Source of the DNA: Thiocapsa marina 5811
Lineage (GTDB): Bacteria; Pseudomonadota; Gammaproteobacteria; Chromatiales; Chromatiaceae
NCBI RefSeq assembly: GCF_000223985.1
Contig: NZ_AFWV01000012.1
Coordinates: 124,001-188,000, forward strand
Reading direction: 5' to 3'
DNA length: 64,000 bases
Below the pieces are notes generated by a model. The model saw only the letters and a program-made list of their open reading frames with translations. It did not search any database and had not been told where the DNA came from. A program made the translations under genes and the position numbers. Of the stretch, positions 36,026 through 44,038 are shown in pieces (the stretch's first letter is position 1; every line of letters starts with the position of its first letter).

Positions 36026-38315
36026 GACCGGTTTGCCGATCCGCGGCGTCGCGGTGCTCGCCGTCATCCTGCTTGTGTCGGCGGGTGGTCGAGCGGGATG
36101 GGATGCCCTGATCGAGACCGCGCCGCCGCTGCTTGTCAATCCGACCTGTAGGGTGGACGAGCGGGAGCGAAGTCCACCGAACCCCGCGCCGGCGTTGGTG
36201 GACTGCGCTGCGCTTGTCCACCCTACGGCGCTTGTCCACCCTACGGGTCTTGTCCACCCGACGGCGCTTGGTCGCCCGGCCGAGCCGATCGGCGACGTGG
36301 CCGGGGGTGCGAGCAACACCGACATCCGGATCTCCGCCTCGACCCTGATGCTGGATCGCGACGGGCGTCTGCTGCGCGCCTTCACGGTCGCCGATGGACG
36401 CTGGCGTCTGCCGGTCGATCTGGATACGGTCGATCCGACCTATCTGGCGATGCTCCTGGCCTACGAGGATCGCCGGTTCGCGTCGCATCCCGGTGTCGAT
36501 GCGCTCGCCCTGGTGCGCGCCGGCTGGCAGCTCCTGAGCCAGGGAGGTATCCGCTCGGGCGGCTCGACCCTGACCATGCAACTGGCGCGTCTGCTGGAGA
36601 CGCGCTCGACGCGCAATGCTGGCGGCAAGCTCAGGCAGATCCGCACCGCGCTCTGGCTGGAGCGACGGCTCGATAAAGACGCCATCCTGGAGACCTACCT
36701 GACCCTCGCCCCCTACGGCGGCAATCTCGAAGGTGTGCGCTCGGCCTCGCTCGCATGGCTCGGCAAGGAGCCGCGCCGTCTCACGCCCGCCGAGGCCGCG
36801 TTGCTCGTCGCCTTGCCCCAATCGCCCGAGACACGCCGGCCGGATCGCCACCCCGAGGCTGCACGTCGGGCGCGCGATCGGGTGCTCGAGCATGTGCGGC
36901 TGGCCGGGGTCATCGACGCGGAACAGGCCGCGAGGGCCCGTGCCGAGCTCGTCCCGACCGCCCGCTTGGACGCACCGATGCTGGCGGCGCATCTCACGGA
37001 CCGCCTCCGGCGCGCGCACCCCGAGCGCCCTGTCCATCGCCTGACCTTGGATGCCGGGTTGCAGGAGCGGCTCGAGCCGCTCGCGAGCGCACGCGCCGCA
37101 GCGCTGGGGCCGCGGGTCTCGGTGGGGATCCTGGTCGCCGATCACGGGCGCGGGGAGATCCTGGCCAGCGTGGGTTCAGCGGGTCTTTTCGAGACGGCAC
37201 GTCAGGGTCATGTCGACATGACCCGTGCGGTGCGTTCCCCGGGCTCGGCGCTCAAGCCGCTCATCTACGGGCTGGCCTTCGAGGACGGTCGGGCCCATCC
37301 CGAGAGTCTCATCGAGGACCGCCCGAGCGCCTTCGGCGGCTATGTCCCGGCGAACTTCGATCTGGGTTTTCAGGGGACCGTCACGGTGCGGCGAGCGTTG
37401 CAGCTCTCGCTCAACATCCCGGCGGTGAAGCTGCTCGATGCGGTCGGACCGGCCCGTCTGGTCGCACGCATGCGCCGAGCCGGTGCGCATCCGGTGCTTC
37501 CCGATCTCTCGCCGCCCGGGCTCGCGGTCGGGCTGGGCGGCGTCGGCGTGACCTTGACGGATCTCGTCGGCATCTATGCGGCGATCGCGCGGGGCGGTCG
37601 TGCGGTGATCTTGCGCGATACCCTCGAGGAGGCGGGCGCGGATCCCGGATGGGTCGGTGCCGCCGGCAGCCCCGCGGAGACCCGGGCGCCCGTGCTCGAG
37701 GGGCGTGCGGCCTGGTATGTCGCCTCGATCCTTGCAGGTGCACCGGCACCGACCAACAGCGCGCCGGGTGCGCTCGCCTTCAAGACCGGGACATCCTACG
37801 GTTACCGCGATGCCTGGGCGATCGGGTTCGACGGGCGCCATGTGGCCGGCGTTTGGGTCGGTCGTCCCGACGGCGCGCCCGTGCCGGGACTCGCCGGGAT
37901 CGATGCCGCCGCTCCCGTGCTGGTCGAGGTCTTCGCGCGTCTCGGGCCGATGACCCCGCTGCCTCCGGCGCCACGCGGGATCCTGAGCACGACCTCGGCG
38001 GAGCTACCGCCGCCGCTGCGCCGCGTTCAGGATCCGCGCGCGGCCTCGCGCGGTGGTGCCGACGCGCCGCAGATCGCCTATCCGCCCGAGGGTGCGCGTG
38101 TGGAGCTGGGTCTCGACCAAGATCGGGTCGCCGATCTGGTCTTGCGGGTCCGCGACGGTGTGCCGCCCTTCACCTGGTTCGTCGACGGTGCCCCTGTCGT
38201 GCGCGAGCCTTACGCCCGAACCGCCCGTTGGATGCCCGACGGTCCGGGGTACGTCACCATCTCGGTCGTCGATGCCCGCGGCGGTTCATCGAGGGTGAAC
38301 GTCTTTATACAATGA
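35991..38315 (+). CDS. pbpC: Penicillin-binding protein 1C (transglycosylase-transpeptidase-like)
   Basis: A 774-residue peptidoglycan polymerase. One N-terminal membrane anchor (residues ~17-33), then the GT51 transglycosylase (AYEDRRFASHPGVD, GGSTLTMQLARLLE, LAPYGGNLEGVRSAS), then a transpeptidase with SPGSALKPLIYG (active SxxK), SLN and KTGTSYGYRDAW (KTG). A C-terminal PbpC-type domain (IAYPPEGARVELG) follows. Residues ~50-100, between anchor and transglycosylase, are encoded by an inserted extragenic-type repeat and read as HPT-ALVHPT-GLVHPT. Starts inside the methyltransferase gene; no alpha-2-macroglobulin partner is adjacent. Confidence 0.94.
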   Translation: MAMTAPLARPSKTGLPIRGVAVLAVILLVSAGGRAGWDALIETAPPLLVNPTCRVDERERSPPNPAPALVDCAALVHPTALVHPTGLVHPTALGRPAEPIGDVAGGASNTDIRISASTLMLDRDGRLLRAFTVADGRWRLPVDLDTVDPTYLAMLLAYEDRRFASHPGVDALALVRAGWQLLSQGGIRSGGSTLTMQLARLLETRSTRNAGGKLRQIRTALWLERRLDKDAILETYLTLAPYGGNLEGVRSASLAWLGKEPRRLTPAEAALLVALPQSPETRRPDRHPEAARRARDRVLEHVRLAGVIDAEQAARARAELVPTARLDAPMLAAHLTDRLRRAHPERPVHRLTLDAGLQERLEPLASARAAALGPRVSVGILVADHGRGEILASVGSAGLFETARQGHVDMTRAVRSPGSALKPLIYGLAFEDGRAHPESLIEDRPSAFGGYVPANFDLGFQGTVTVRRALQLSLNIPAVKLLDAVGPARLVARMRRAGAHPVLPDLSPPGLAVGLGGVGVTLTDLVGIYAAIARGGRAVILRDTLEEAGADPGWVGAAGSPAETRAPVLEGRAAWYVASILAGAPAPTNSAPGALAFKTGTSYGYRDAWAIGFDGRHVAGVWVGRPDGAPVPGLAGIDAAAPVLVEVFARLGPMTPLPPAPRGILSTTSAELPPPLRRVQDPRAASRGGADAPQIAYPPEGARVELGLDQDRVADLVLRVRDGVPPFTWFVDGAPVVREPYARTARWMPDGPGYVTISVVDARGGSSRVNVFIQ
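36148..36271 (+). repeat. Palindromic extragenic-type repeat inserted in frame in pbpC
   Basis: Begins GTAGGGTGGACGAGCG and AAGTCCACC, then an inverted partner GGTGGACTGCGCTGCGCTTG closing at TCCACCCTAC, then two 18-bp tandem copies of GGCGCTTGTCCACCCTAC type. Such GTAGGGTGGA elements are usually intergenic. Here the insert keeps the pbpC frame and adds about 41 residues. Confidence 0.8.
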
Positions 38316-38431
38316 TCGGATATCCCTTTTTCGCGGATGAGCATCGCCCTTGCGGGGTGCTGGCGTTCAGCACGATTCACCATCACACTTCCAGACGCGT
38401 GCAGGACGGAAAATGTGTCGAGACCGTTCGT

Positions 38432-38493
38432 TGTCGTTGTCGTGTTCGTCATCGAGCATCGATACGATCACGATCACGATCACGACAACGACA
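38432..38493. repeat. Inverted repeat with GTCGTT / AACGAC arms
   Basis: Perfect 13-bp arms TGTCGTTGTCGTG and CACGACAACGACA separated by 36 bases rich in CGATCA units. It lies in the gap between pbpC and the DUF29 gene. It could form an mRNA hairpin, but no T-tract follows. Confidence 0.65.
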
Positions 38494-38575
38494 GCCCAAT
38501 TGATATCGGACGGTCTAGAAATCTCTGCACTGCAATCACTCGTCGAGGTTGGCGCCAATCCCGGAGCCCGTCATC

Positions 38576-39040
38576 ATGTCTCAAACGCTTTACGATCAGG
38601 ATTTGTACGACTGGTCCATGCAGACCGCCCGCCTGTTGCGAGAAGGGCGCTATGCCGAGATCGACACGCTGCATCTCGCGGAGGAAGTGGAGTCGATGGG
38701 CAAGAGTGAGCGCCGAGCCTTGGAGCATCGTCTCGTGGTGTTGCTCGTTCATCTCCTGAAATGGGAGTACCAACCGGAACAACGCTCGAAGAGCTGGCAG
38801 CGGACCCTGACCGAGCAGCGCAAGCAGGTCGCCAAGCTCCTGGACGACAGCCCGAGCCTGAAGCCCCGGCTGACGGATCTGCTCGTCGATGCCTACGACA
38901 GCGCCGTTCGCTGGGCCGCCGATGAAACGGGGAAGGACGAGAGCGATTTCCCGCGGGATTGTCCCTATGGCGTGGCGCAGGTCCTCGATCCTGCATTCTT
39001 CTCGGGCTCCGACACAACCGATGCGCGCCGACGTGTCTGA
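38576..39040 (+). CDS. DUF29 family protein
   Basis: A 154-residue soluble all-helical protein. The start YDQDLYDWSMQTARLLREGRY-type with IDTLHLAEEVESMGKSERRA, then LVVLLVHLLKWEYQP and ERSKSWQRTL-like segments, is the standard DUF29 pattern. Function is unknown; DUF29 proteins are common in cyanobacteria and phototrophic proteobacteria and are sometimes suspected toxin-antitoxin relatives. Overlaps the next gene by 20 bases. Confidence 0.9.
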   Translation: MSQTLYDQDLYDWSMQTARLLREGRYAEIDTLHLAEEVESMGKSERRALEHRLVVLLVHLLKWEYQPEQRSKSWQRTLTEQRKQVAKLLDDSPSLKPRLTDLLVDAYDSAVRWAADETGKDESDFPRDCPYGVAQVLDPAFFSGSDTTDARRRV

Positions 39041-39524
39041 CGCCTCCGCGCCACGACGCACCACGGCCCTGCTCTGGGTCATCGCCGGCCTGCTGCTCGT
39101 CGGCGTTGTCGCGGTGGCCGTCTACAAGGCCTGGCCTCTGCTGAACCCGACGCTGGTCGAGGTTGCACCGCTTGATCCGAGCTGCGACCTGCGCGCCGGA
39201 CCCTGCGATGCGCGGCTTGCCGGCGGGGGCAGGGTGCGCTTCGGGATCGAGCCACGGAGCATCCCGGTTGTCACGCCGCTGCGGCTCGCGGTGGAGACGA
39301 CCGGCTTGAATGTCCGCGCGGTGGAGGTCGATTTCGCGGGTGTCGACATGAACATGGGGTACAACCGGACCGCTCTGGCGTCGGTCGGTCCGGGCGTCTA
39401 CGAAGGGCAGGGGACCTTGCCGGTGTGCGTGCGGGCGCGCATGGACTGGGAGGCGCGGGTGCTGGTCCACACGCCCGAGGGGATCTTGGCGGCGCCGTTT
39501 CGCTTCGAGACGCGTAGGGATTGA
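39021..39524 (+). CDS. Membrane-anchored FixH/YtkA-like protein
   Basis: A 167-residue protein with one membrane helix (ALLWVIAGLLLVGVVAVAVY, residues ~17-36) and a periplasmic beta domain. The domain has SCDLRAGPCDARL (paired Cys), FAGVDMNMGYNR, GPGVYEGQGTLPVCVRARMDW and a closing EARVLVHTPEG. The M-x-M-G and P-x-C-x4-M pattern is typical of FixH/YtkA-like domains linked to copper or cytochrome oxidase assembly. The specific role is inferred. It starts inside the DUF29 gene, and its TGA is the first triplet of a repeat. Confidence 0.65.
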   Translation: MRADVSDASAPRRTTALLWVIAGLLLVGVVAVAVYKAWPLLNPTLVEVAPLDPSCDLRAGPCDARLAGGGRVRFGIEPRSIPVVTPLRLAVETTGLNVRAVEVDFAGVDMNMGYNRTALASVGPGVYEGQGTLPVCVRARMDWEARVLVHTPEGILAAPFRFETRRD

Positions 39525-39603
39525 ATCGCGTTCGGGGTGTCATGAGTCGTTCGCGTGCGGGACTGGCCTGGTCGCCATCACAGGCGGTTGGAGACGCGAT
39601 TCA
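39522..39603 (+). repeat. Repeat with TGAATCGCG/CGCGATTCA ends at a stop codon
   Basis: 82 bp, ends TGAATCGCGTTCGGGGTG and GTTGGAGACGCGATTCA. A diverged relative of the type 2 elements (compare GTCTCC and TTCGG next to the ends). Its TGA is the stop codon of the FixH-like gene. Confidence 0.6.
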
Positions 39604-39876
39604 AGCGTTTTTTCGTTTTTTCGTTTTTTGGATCGGCACGGTCAAAATAAGACGGTGTCCGGACGACTCGATACCCGTCGGTTGTGCCGACGATAGAAAG
39701 CACAACTTGCGACGACGGTTGGCTGTGCCTTGCACGGCTCGGCAAGACCTGCATCGCCGGGGTGAGATTGCGAACCCTGGCAGGGCGCCGACGCCGGGGA
39801 TGCCGGGGATGCCGGGGTTCGCTCTGCTCACCTCAGCCTACCCGTAGATCACGGTGTTCACCTTGTTTCTTGATCG
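39604..39876. other. Intergenic with T-rich tandem units
   Basis: Begins with three tandem CGTTTTTT-type units (39606-39629), directly after the repeat; together they may work as a terminator. Near 39800 there are tandem CCGGGGATG units. No gene seen. Confidence 0.5.
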
Positions 39877-40773
39877 TTACGACCGGTCTCGATAGCGGCG
39901 GGTCAGGTCTCCGTAGGCGTCGATGCGGCGGTCGCGCAGGAAGGGCCAGAGTCGGCGGACTTGCTCGGTGCGCGCCGGGTCGATCTGCGCAAGCAGGATC
40001 TGCGGATTCTGATCGCCGGCCTGTGCGAGCACCTCGCCTTGGGGGCCGCAGACGAAGGAATGACCCCAAAACCGCGCGCCGGCCGTCGCGCCACTCGGGT
40101 CGGGCTCGAATCCGACACGATTGCAGGCCGCGACGGGCAGTGCGTTCGCGATCGCATGGCTGCGCTGGATTCCGACCCATGCCTCGCACTGGCGCACCTG
40201 CTCGTCCGGTCCGTCGTTGGGGTCCCAGCCGATCGCGGTCGGATAGAGCAGGATTTCCGCCCCTGCCAACGCCATCAGACGGGCGGCCTCCGGATACCAT
40301 TGATCCCAACACACCAAGACGCCCAAGCGCCCGACCGAGGTGTCGATCGGCTCGAAGCCGAGGTCGCCGGGCGTGAAATAAAACTTCTCGTAGTAGCCCG
40401 GATCCTCCGGGATGTGCATCTTGCGATAGACGCCGGCGAGCCGTCCGTCGCTGTCCAAAACCACGGCGGTGTTGTGATAGAGCCCCGGGGCGCGACGCTC
40501 GAAGAGCGAGGCGACGATGACCACGCCGAGCTCGCCCGCCAGCGTGCCGAGGCGTGCGGTGCTCGGGCCGGGAATCGGCTCGGCGAGATCGAATCTGGCC
40601 GGGTCTTCGGTCTGGCAGAAATAAGCGCTGTTGTGCAGCTCCTGGAGCAGGACGAGGCGCGCACCGCCCGCGACGGCCTCGATGATTGCGCGCTCGCAGG
40701 CGTCGAGATTTGCCGCGGCGCTTCCGTGATCGGTTTCCTGCACGAGTGCGATGGTAAAAGGGGACCCCGACAT
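39877..40773 (-). CDS. aguB: N-carbamoylputrescine amidase (carbon-nitrogen hydrolase)
   Basis: Converts N-carbamoylputrescine to putrescine, CO2 and ammonia in polyamine synthesis. The 298-residue nitrilase-fold protein has the Glu-Lys-Cys triad: LLQELHNSAYFCQ (Glu), VYRKMHIPEDPGYYEKFYF (Lys) and VLVCWDQWYPEAAR (Cys). The PGYYEKFYFTPGD segment is typical of AguB. Usual length. No agmatine deiminase (AguA) gene is adjacent in the window. Confidence 0.94.
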   Translation of the reverse strand: MSGSPFTIALVQETDHGSAAANLDACERAIIEAVAGGARLVLLQELHNSAYFCQTEDPARFDLAEPIPGPSTARLGTLAGELGVVIVASLFERRAPGLYHNTAVVLDSDGRLAGVYRKMHIPEDPGYYEKFYFTPGDLGFEPIDTSVGRLGVLVCWDQWYPEAARLMALAGAEILLYPTAIGWDPNDGPDEQVRQCEAWVGIQRSHAIANALPVAACNRVGFEPDPSGATAGARFWGHSFVCGPQGEVLAQAGDQNPQILLAQIDPARTEQVRRLWPFLRDRRIDAYGDLTRRYRDRS

Positions 40774-40878
40774 GACGCGAACCTCCGAGAATGATGGATC
40801 CAGGTGTTTGGGAACGATTCAGAAAACGAAACATGTCGGCCGGGGTGAGCTGATTGATCGCGGCGAGCCCTGCTTGGA

Positions 40879-41355
40879 TCAATCGAGCGGCTGCACGGAT
40901 GCAAAGGTCGCGGCCTGCCCGAGATATCGCCCCTCTTCATCGATCAGGTTCCACACGACGGCCCCATCGATGCGAAATCGGCGGCCGCTCGAGGACACCC
41001 GTACCCCGCTGTAATCGTCGATAAAGCCGTGGGCGGTGACCCGCGCGAGCAGGCGTGCACGCTCCTCCCGATCCGGTGCCTCTGCGGTCAGGCGCGAGGG
41101 CATCCGTGTCAGCTGCTCCCAGTCGAGCTCGAACAGATCCAGGACCCTTCGGTTGCCGTAGGTCAGGATCGGATCCGGGTCGGCCGTGTGCGACAGAAGC
41201 GCGAAGGGCGCCTCGAACAGGCGCCGAGCGGCCTCGCGCTCGTCCAGGCCGGGGTCGATGAGATCGCGCCCCGTGAGGTGTCGATAGCTCGTGCGCAGCA
41301 GCCGGGAATGGTCGCGGAGGAAGTCATTGGACCGGTCGGGGTAGGGGAAGGACAT
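40879..41355 (-). CDS. MEKHLA domain protein
   Basis: A 158-residue PAS-like sensor-type protein. The pattern LLRTSYRHLTGRDLI, FALLSHTADPDPILTYGNRR, LDLFELDWEQLTRMPSRLTA and RRFRIDGAVVWNLIDEEG matches the MEKHLA family, a PAS relative found alone in bacteria. The ligand is unknown. It lies 105 bases upstream of aguB on the same strand and may be co-transcribed. Confidence 0.88.
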   Translation of the reverse strand: MSFPYPDRSNDFLRDHSRLLRTSYRHLTGRDLIDPGLDEREAARRLFEAPFALLSHTADPDPILTYGNRRVLDLFELDWEQLTRMPSRLTAEAPDREERARLLARVTAHGFIDDYSGVRVSSSGRRFRIDGAVVWNLIDEEGRYLGQAATFASVQPLD

Positions 41356-41477
41356 GACCTGATCATCCTGTCGTCATTCGAAGGGGCAGGCTCACCTTTT
41401 GAGCCTCCGCCCTGTTAGTCTCTGCGGGATTCGGGGCCGGCAATCGGACCCCTCTGTTTTCGGACCTGCGATCGCGC

Positions 41478-42254
41478 ATGGCCAATTTCCAGACCCATCT
41501 CAACGGCGGCATCTTCGTGAGCGTCGCGACGGTGCTCGGTTTACACGGCGCCGGACTGGTCGAGCAGGGTGCAACGCTCGGCTATTTTGCACTGGGTGTC
41601 GCCGGGAGTCTCCTTCCGGACATCGATGCCGATGCCTCCAAGCCGGTGCGTGCCTTCTTCAATGTGCTCGGGGTTGCGGTCGCCTTCGCCATGACGCTCC
41701 CGCTGATCGGCAAGTTTCTTCCGCTGGAGGTCGCGCTGATCTGGGTCGGCGTCTTTCTCTGCGTGCGCTACCTGATCATCGAGATCTTCACCCGTGCGAC
41801 GGTCCACCGCGGTATCTGGCATTCCTGGCTCGGGATCGCCGCGGCGGCGCTGGCGACCGTCAACATCGCCCATTGGACGATGGACCGGTCCGCGGAGTCG
41901 GCCTGGATCGCCGGCCTCATGGTCGGGATCGGCTACCTCACCCATCTTGTCCTGGACGAACTTTACAGCGTCGATCTCCTGAACAGTCGGGTCAAGCGTT
42001 CTTTCGGGACCGCGCTCAAACCTTTCAGTCTGACCGATCCTCGGAGCAGTCTCGGGATGCTGGCCGTCGTCGTCGCGCTGGCGTGGTTTTCACCCGCGCT
42101 CGATTGGGGATTGCTTTGGGCCGACGGTCTGCCCGGGGTGGCTGTCGACGCTGCCGATCGTTTGGTGGAGGCGTTCGGGGAGATGGTCGACGGCACCGGT
42201 CTGCTGCTGCAGTCCCTGATCGATTGGATCCGCACGGGGGCGGCACACCTTTGA
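41478..42254 (+). CDS. YdjM-like membrane-bound metal-dependent hydrolase family protein
   Basis: A 258-residue membrane protein with about six hydrophobic segments. It starts MANFQTHLNGG, has LLPDIDADASKP near residue 50, THLVLDEL near 155, and His/Asp residues (FTRATVHRGIWHSW) that form the presumed metal site. These features match the YdjM/DUF457-type family. Activity is not known. Confidence 0.85.
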   Translation: MANFQTHLNGGIFVSVATVLGLHGAGLVEQGATLGYFALGVAGSLLPDIDADASKPVRAFFNVLGVAVAFAMTLPLIGKFLPLEVALIWVGVFLCVRYLIIEIFTRATVHRGIWHSWLGIAAAALATVNIAHWTMDRSAESAWIAGLMVGIGYLTHLVLDELYSVDLLNSRVKRSFGTALKPFSLTDPRSSLGMLAVVVALAWFSPALDWGLLWADGLPGVAVDAADRLVEAFGEMVDGTGLLLQSLIDWIRTGAAHL

Positions 42255-42379
42255 GCGTCGCGCGATCATCGGGTGGTTCGCATCGGCTTGTTGGCTCCCG
42301 TGCTCGCGAGTAGCATCTCCCGGGGCTCGGCAAGGTGTCGAGACCTCTGTCCTTGACCGACGATCGAGGTGTCTCAGCG

Positions 42380-42736
42380 ATGAAATATTATCTCGGAGCC
42401 GTGTGTGTCCTGATGGGGGCCTGGTTGGTTTATCAGGCGCTGGCCCACCGACGCGCAGTGATCGGGGCACGCGAGCGCGCCGCCGCGCGGAACCAGGAGC
42501 CGAAAATGCACCGGCACCTGGACGGCATGCGGCTCGCGTTGGCGCCCCTCTACGTCATGAGCATCCTGCTCACCGGCATCGTGTTGGCCGGCATCTGGTT
42601 CGTGGTCGACCGGGAGCGGGTCTTCTCGGTCCTCGACATCCTCGGTTTTCTGTTGGCTCTCGGGGCCTACGCCTTTTGGATGTCCATGCGAATCCAATAC
42701 AGCCCGATCGGGCTCGAGTCGAAGCAGACCGAATGA
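42380..42736 (+). CDS. Hypothetical membrane protein
   Basis: A 118-residue protein with three hydrophobic segments (MKYYLGAVCVLMGAWLVY, LYVMSILLTGIVLAGIWF, SVLDILGFLLALGAYAFW). I do not recognise the family. Chosen start ATG 42380. It lies 83 bases before the efflux operon on the same strand and could belong to that transcript. Confidence 0.65.
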   Translation: MKYYLGAVCVLMGAWLVYQALAHRRAVIGARERAAARNQEPKMHRHLDGMRLALAPLYVMSILLTGIVLAGIWFVVDRERVFSVLDILGFLLALGAYAFWMSMRIQYSPIGLESKQTE

Positions 42737-42819
42737 GCGCCCTCTGATGTGTGTTGCGGTTCGGGTCTCGGGCGCGCCGCAGTCCGTCCGAGATCGACCC
42801 GCCGACGGCTCTTGCCGGG

Positions 42820-44013
42820 ATGTCCGCGATGAAGAAGATCCTGATTCCGATCCTCGTTCTTGCCCTCGCCGTCGGCGGTTATCTCCTGTACCGCGGCGAG
42901 CGCACCCCTGAGCACGACCCGGGTCGTCTCACGCTGTACGGCAATATCGACGTGCGCCTGGTCAACCTGGCCTTCGAGGTCAGCGGACGGATCAACGCCA
43001 TGCCGATTGCCGAGGGTGCTCGGGTGGAGGCCGGACAGGTGTTGGCGGCGCTGGATGCTCGGCGCCTCGAGCTGGCCCGCGAGATCGCGCGCGCGCAGGT
43101 CGCGGCGCAGCGTTCCGAGCTCGAGAAGCTCATCGCGGGTCCGCGTCCAGAAGAGATCGAGAAGCTGCGTGCCGACGCGGAGGCCGCGCGGACCGAGGCC
43201 GCCAACGCCGAACGGCATGCCGAACGGACCAAGGGGTTGGCCGATCGCAAGATGGCCTCGCCGCAGGAGTACGATGACGCGCGCACCGCCGCGGAGGCCG
43301 CGCAAGCGCGGGCCGGCGCCGCACGGGCCGCCTTGGATCTGGCGCTGGCGGGCAGCCGCGCCGAGGATATTGCACGGGCCCGGGCCAACCTGGCCGCGCT
43401 GGAGGGCGACCTCGCCGAGGCCGAGCTGAACCTGGCCTACGCGCGGCTCGTCGCGCCGGCCACGGGGGTGGTCCAGAACAGGATCCTCGAGCCCGGCGAC
43501 ATGGCCTCGCCCGAGCGCCCGGTCTACACCATCGCCATGAACGAGCCGCTGTGGGCGCGGGTCTATCTCGCCGAGCCCGATCTGGGGCGCGTGCGACAGG
43601 GTCAGCCCGCACAGGTCTTCAGCGACAGCTTCCCGGGGAAGGCCTATTCGGGATGGCTCGGGTACATCTCGCCGAGCGCCGAGTTCACGCCCAAGACGGT
43701 CCAGACCACCGAGCTGCGCGCCGATCTGGTCTATCAGGCCCGCGTCTATGTCTGCAATCCGGCGGGCGAGCTGCGCCAGGGGATGCCTGTGACGGTCGAG
43801 ATCGACCTGACGCGCGCGCCGCTGCCCTCGCCCGGTTGCCCGCCCGCGACGGATTCCGCGACGTCCGACGGTGCGGCCGCCGAGGGGGCCGCACCCGCCG
43901 CGCCGCCGGCTGCCGAGCCGTCTACGTCCGAGCCAGGGTCCGTGTCGGGCCATGCCGAGTCGTCGGGGGCGCCGGACGCACCGGATGCGTCGATCCGATC
44001 GGACCGGCCCTGA
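42820..44013 (+). CDS. HlyD-family periplasmic adaptor of an ABC efflux system
   Basis: A ~397-residue membrane-fusion protein. N-terminal anchor (ILIPILVLALAVGGYLLY), lipoyl-like half motifs (GNIDVRLVNLAFEVSGRI and VEAGQVLAALDARR), an alpha-hairpin coiled coil (~95-190), the second lipoyl half (LVAPATGVVQNRILEPGD), and a beta-barrel (PVYTIAMNEPLWARVYL). The C-terminal ~65 residues are an Ala/Pro/Ser/Glu-rich tail not usual for the family. YbhG-like. It could start at 42829 (MKKIL). First gene of a four-gene operon. Confidence 0.9.
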   Translation: MSAMKKILIPILVLALAVGGYLLYRGERTPEHDPGRLTLYGNIDVRLVNLAFEVSGRINAMPIAEGARVEAGQVLAALDARRLELAREIARAQVAAQRSELEKLIAGPRPEEIEKLRADAEAARTEAANAERHAERTKGLADRKMASPQEYDDARTAAEAAQARAGAARAALDLALAGSRAEDIARARANLAALEGDLAEAELNLAYARLVAPATGVVQNRILEPGDMASPERPVYTIAMNEPLWARVYLAEPDLGRVRQGQPAQVFSDSFPGKAYSGWLGYISPSAEFTPKTVQTTELRADLVYQARVYVCNPAGELRQGMPVTVEIDLTRAPLPSPGCPPATDSATSDGAAAEGAAPAAPPAAEPSTSEPGSVSGHAESSGAPDAPDASIRSDRP

Positions 44014-44038
44014 GCGCCGGCCGCCGCGGACACCCGCC

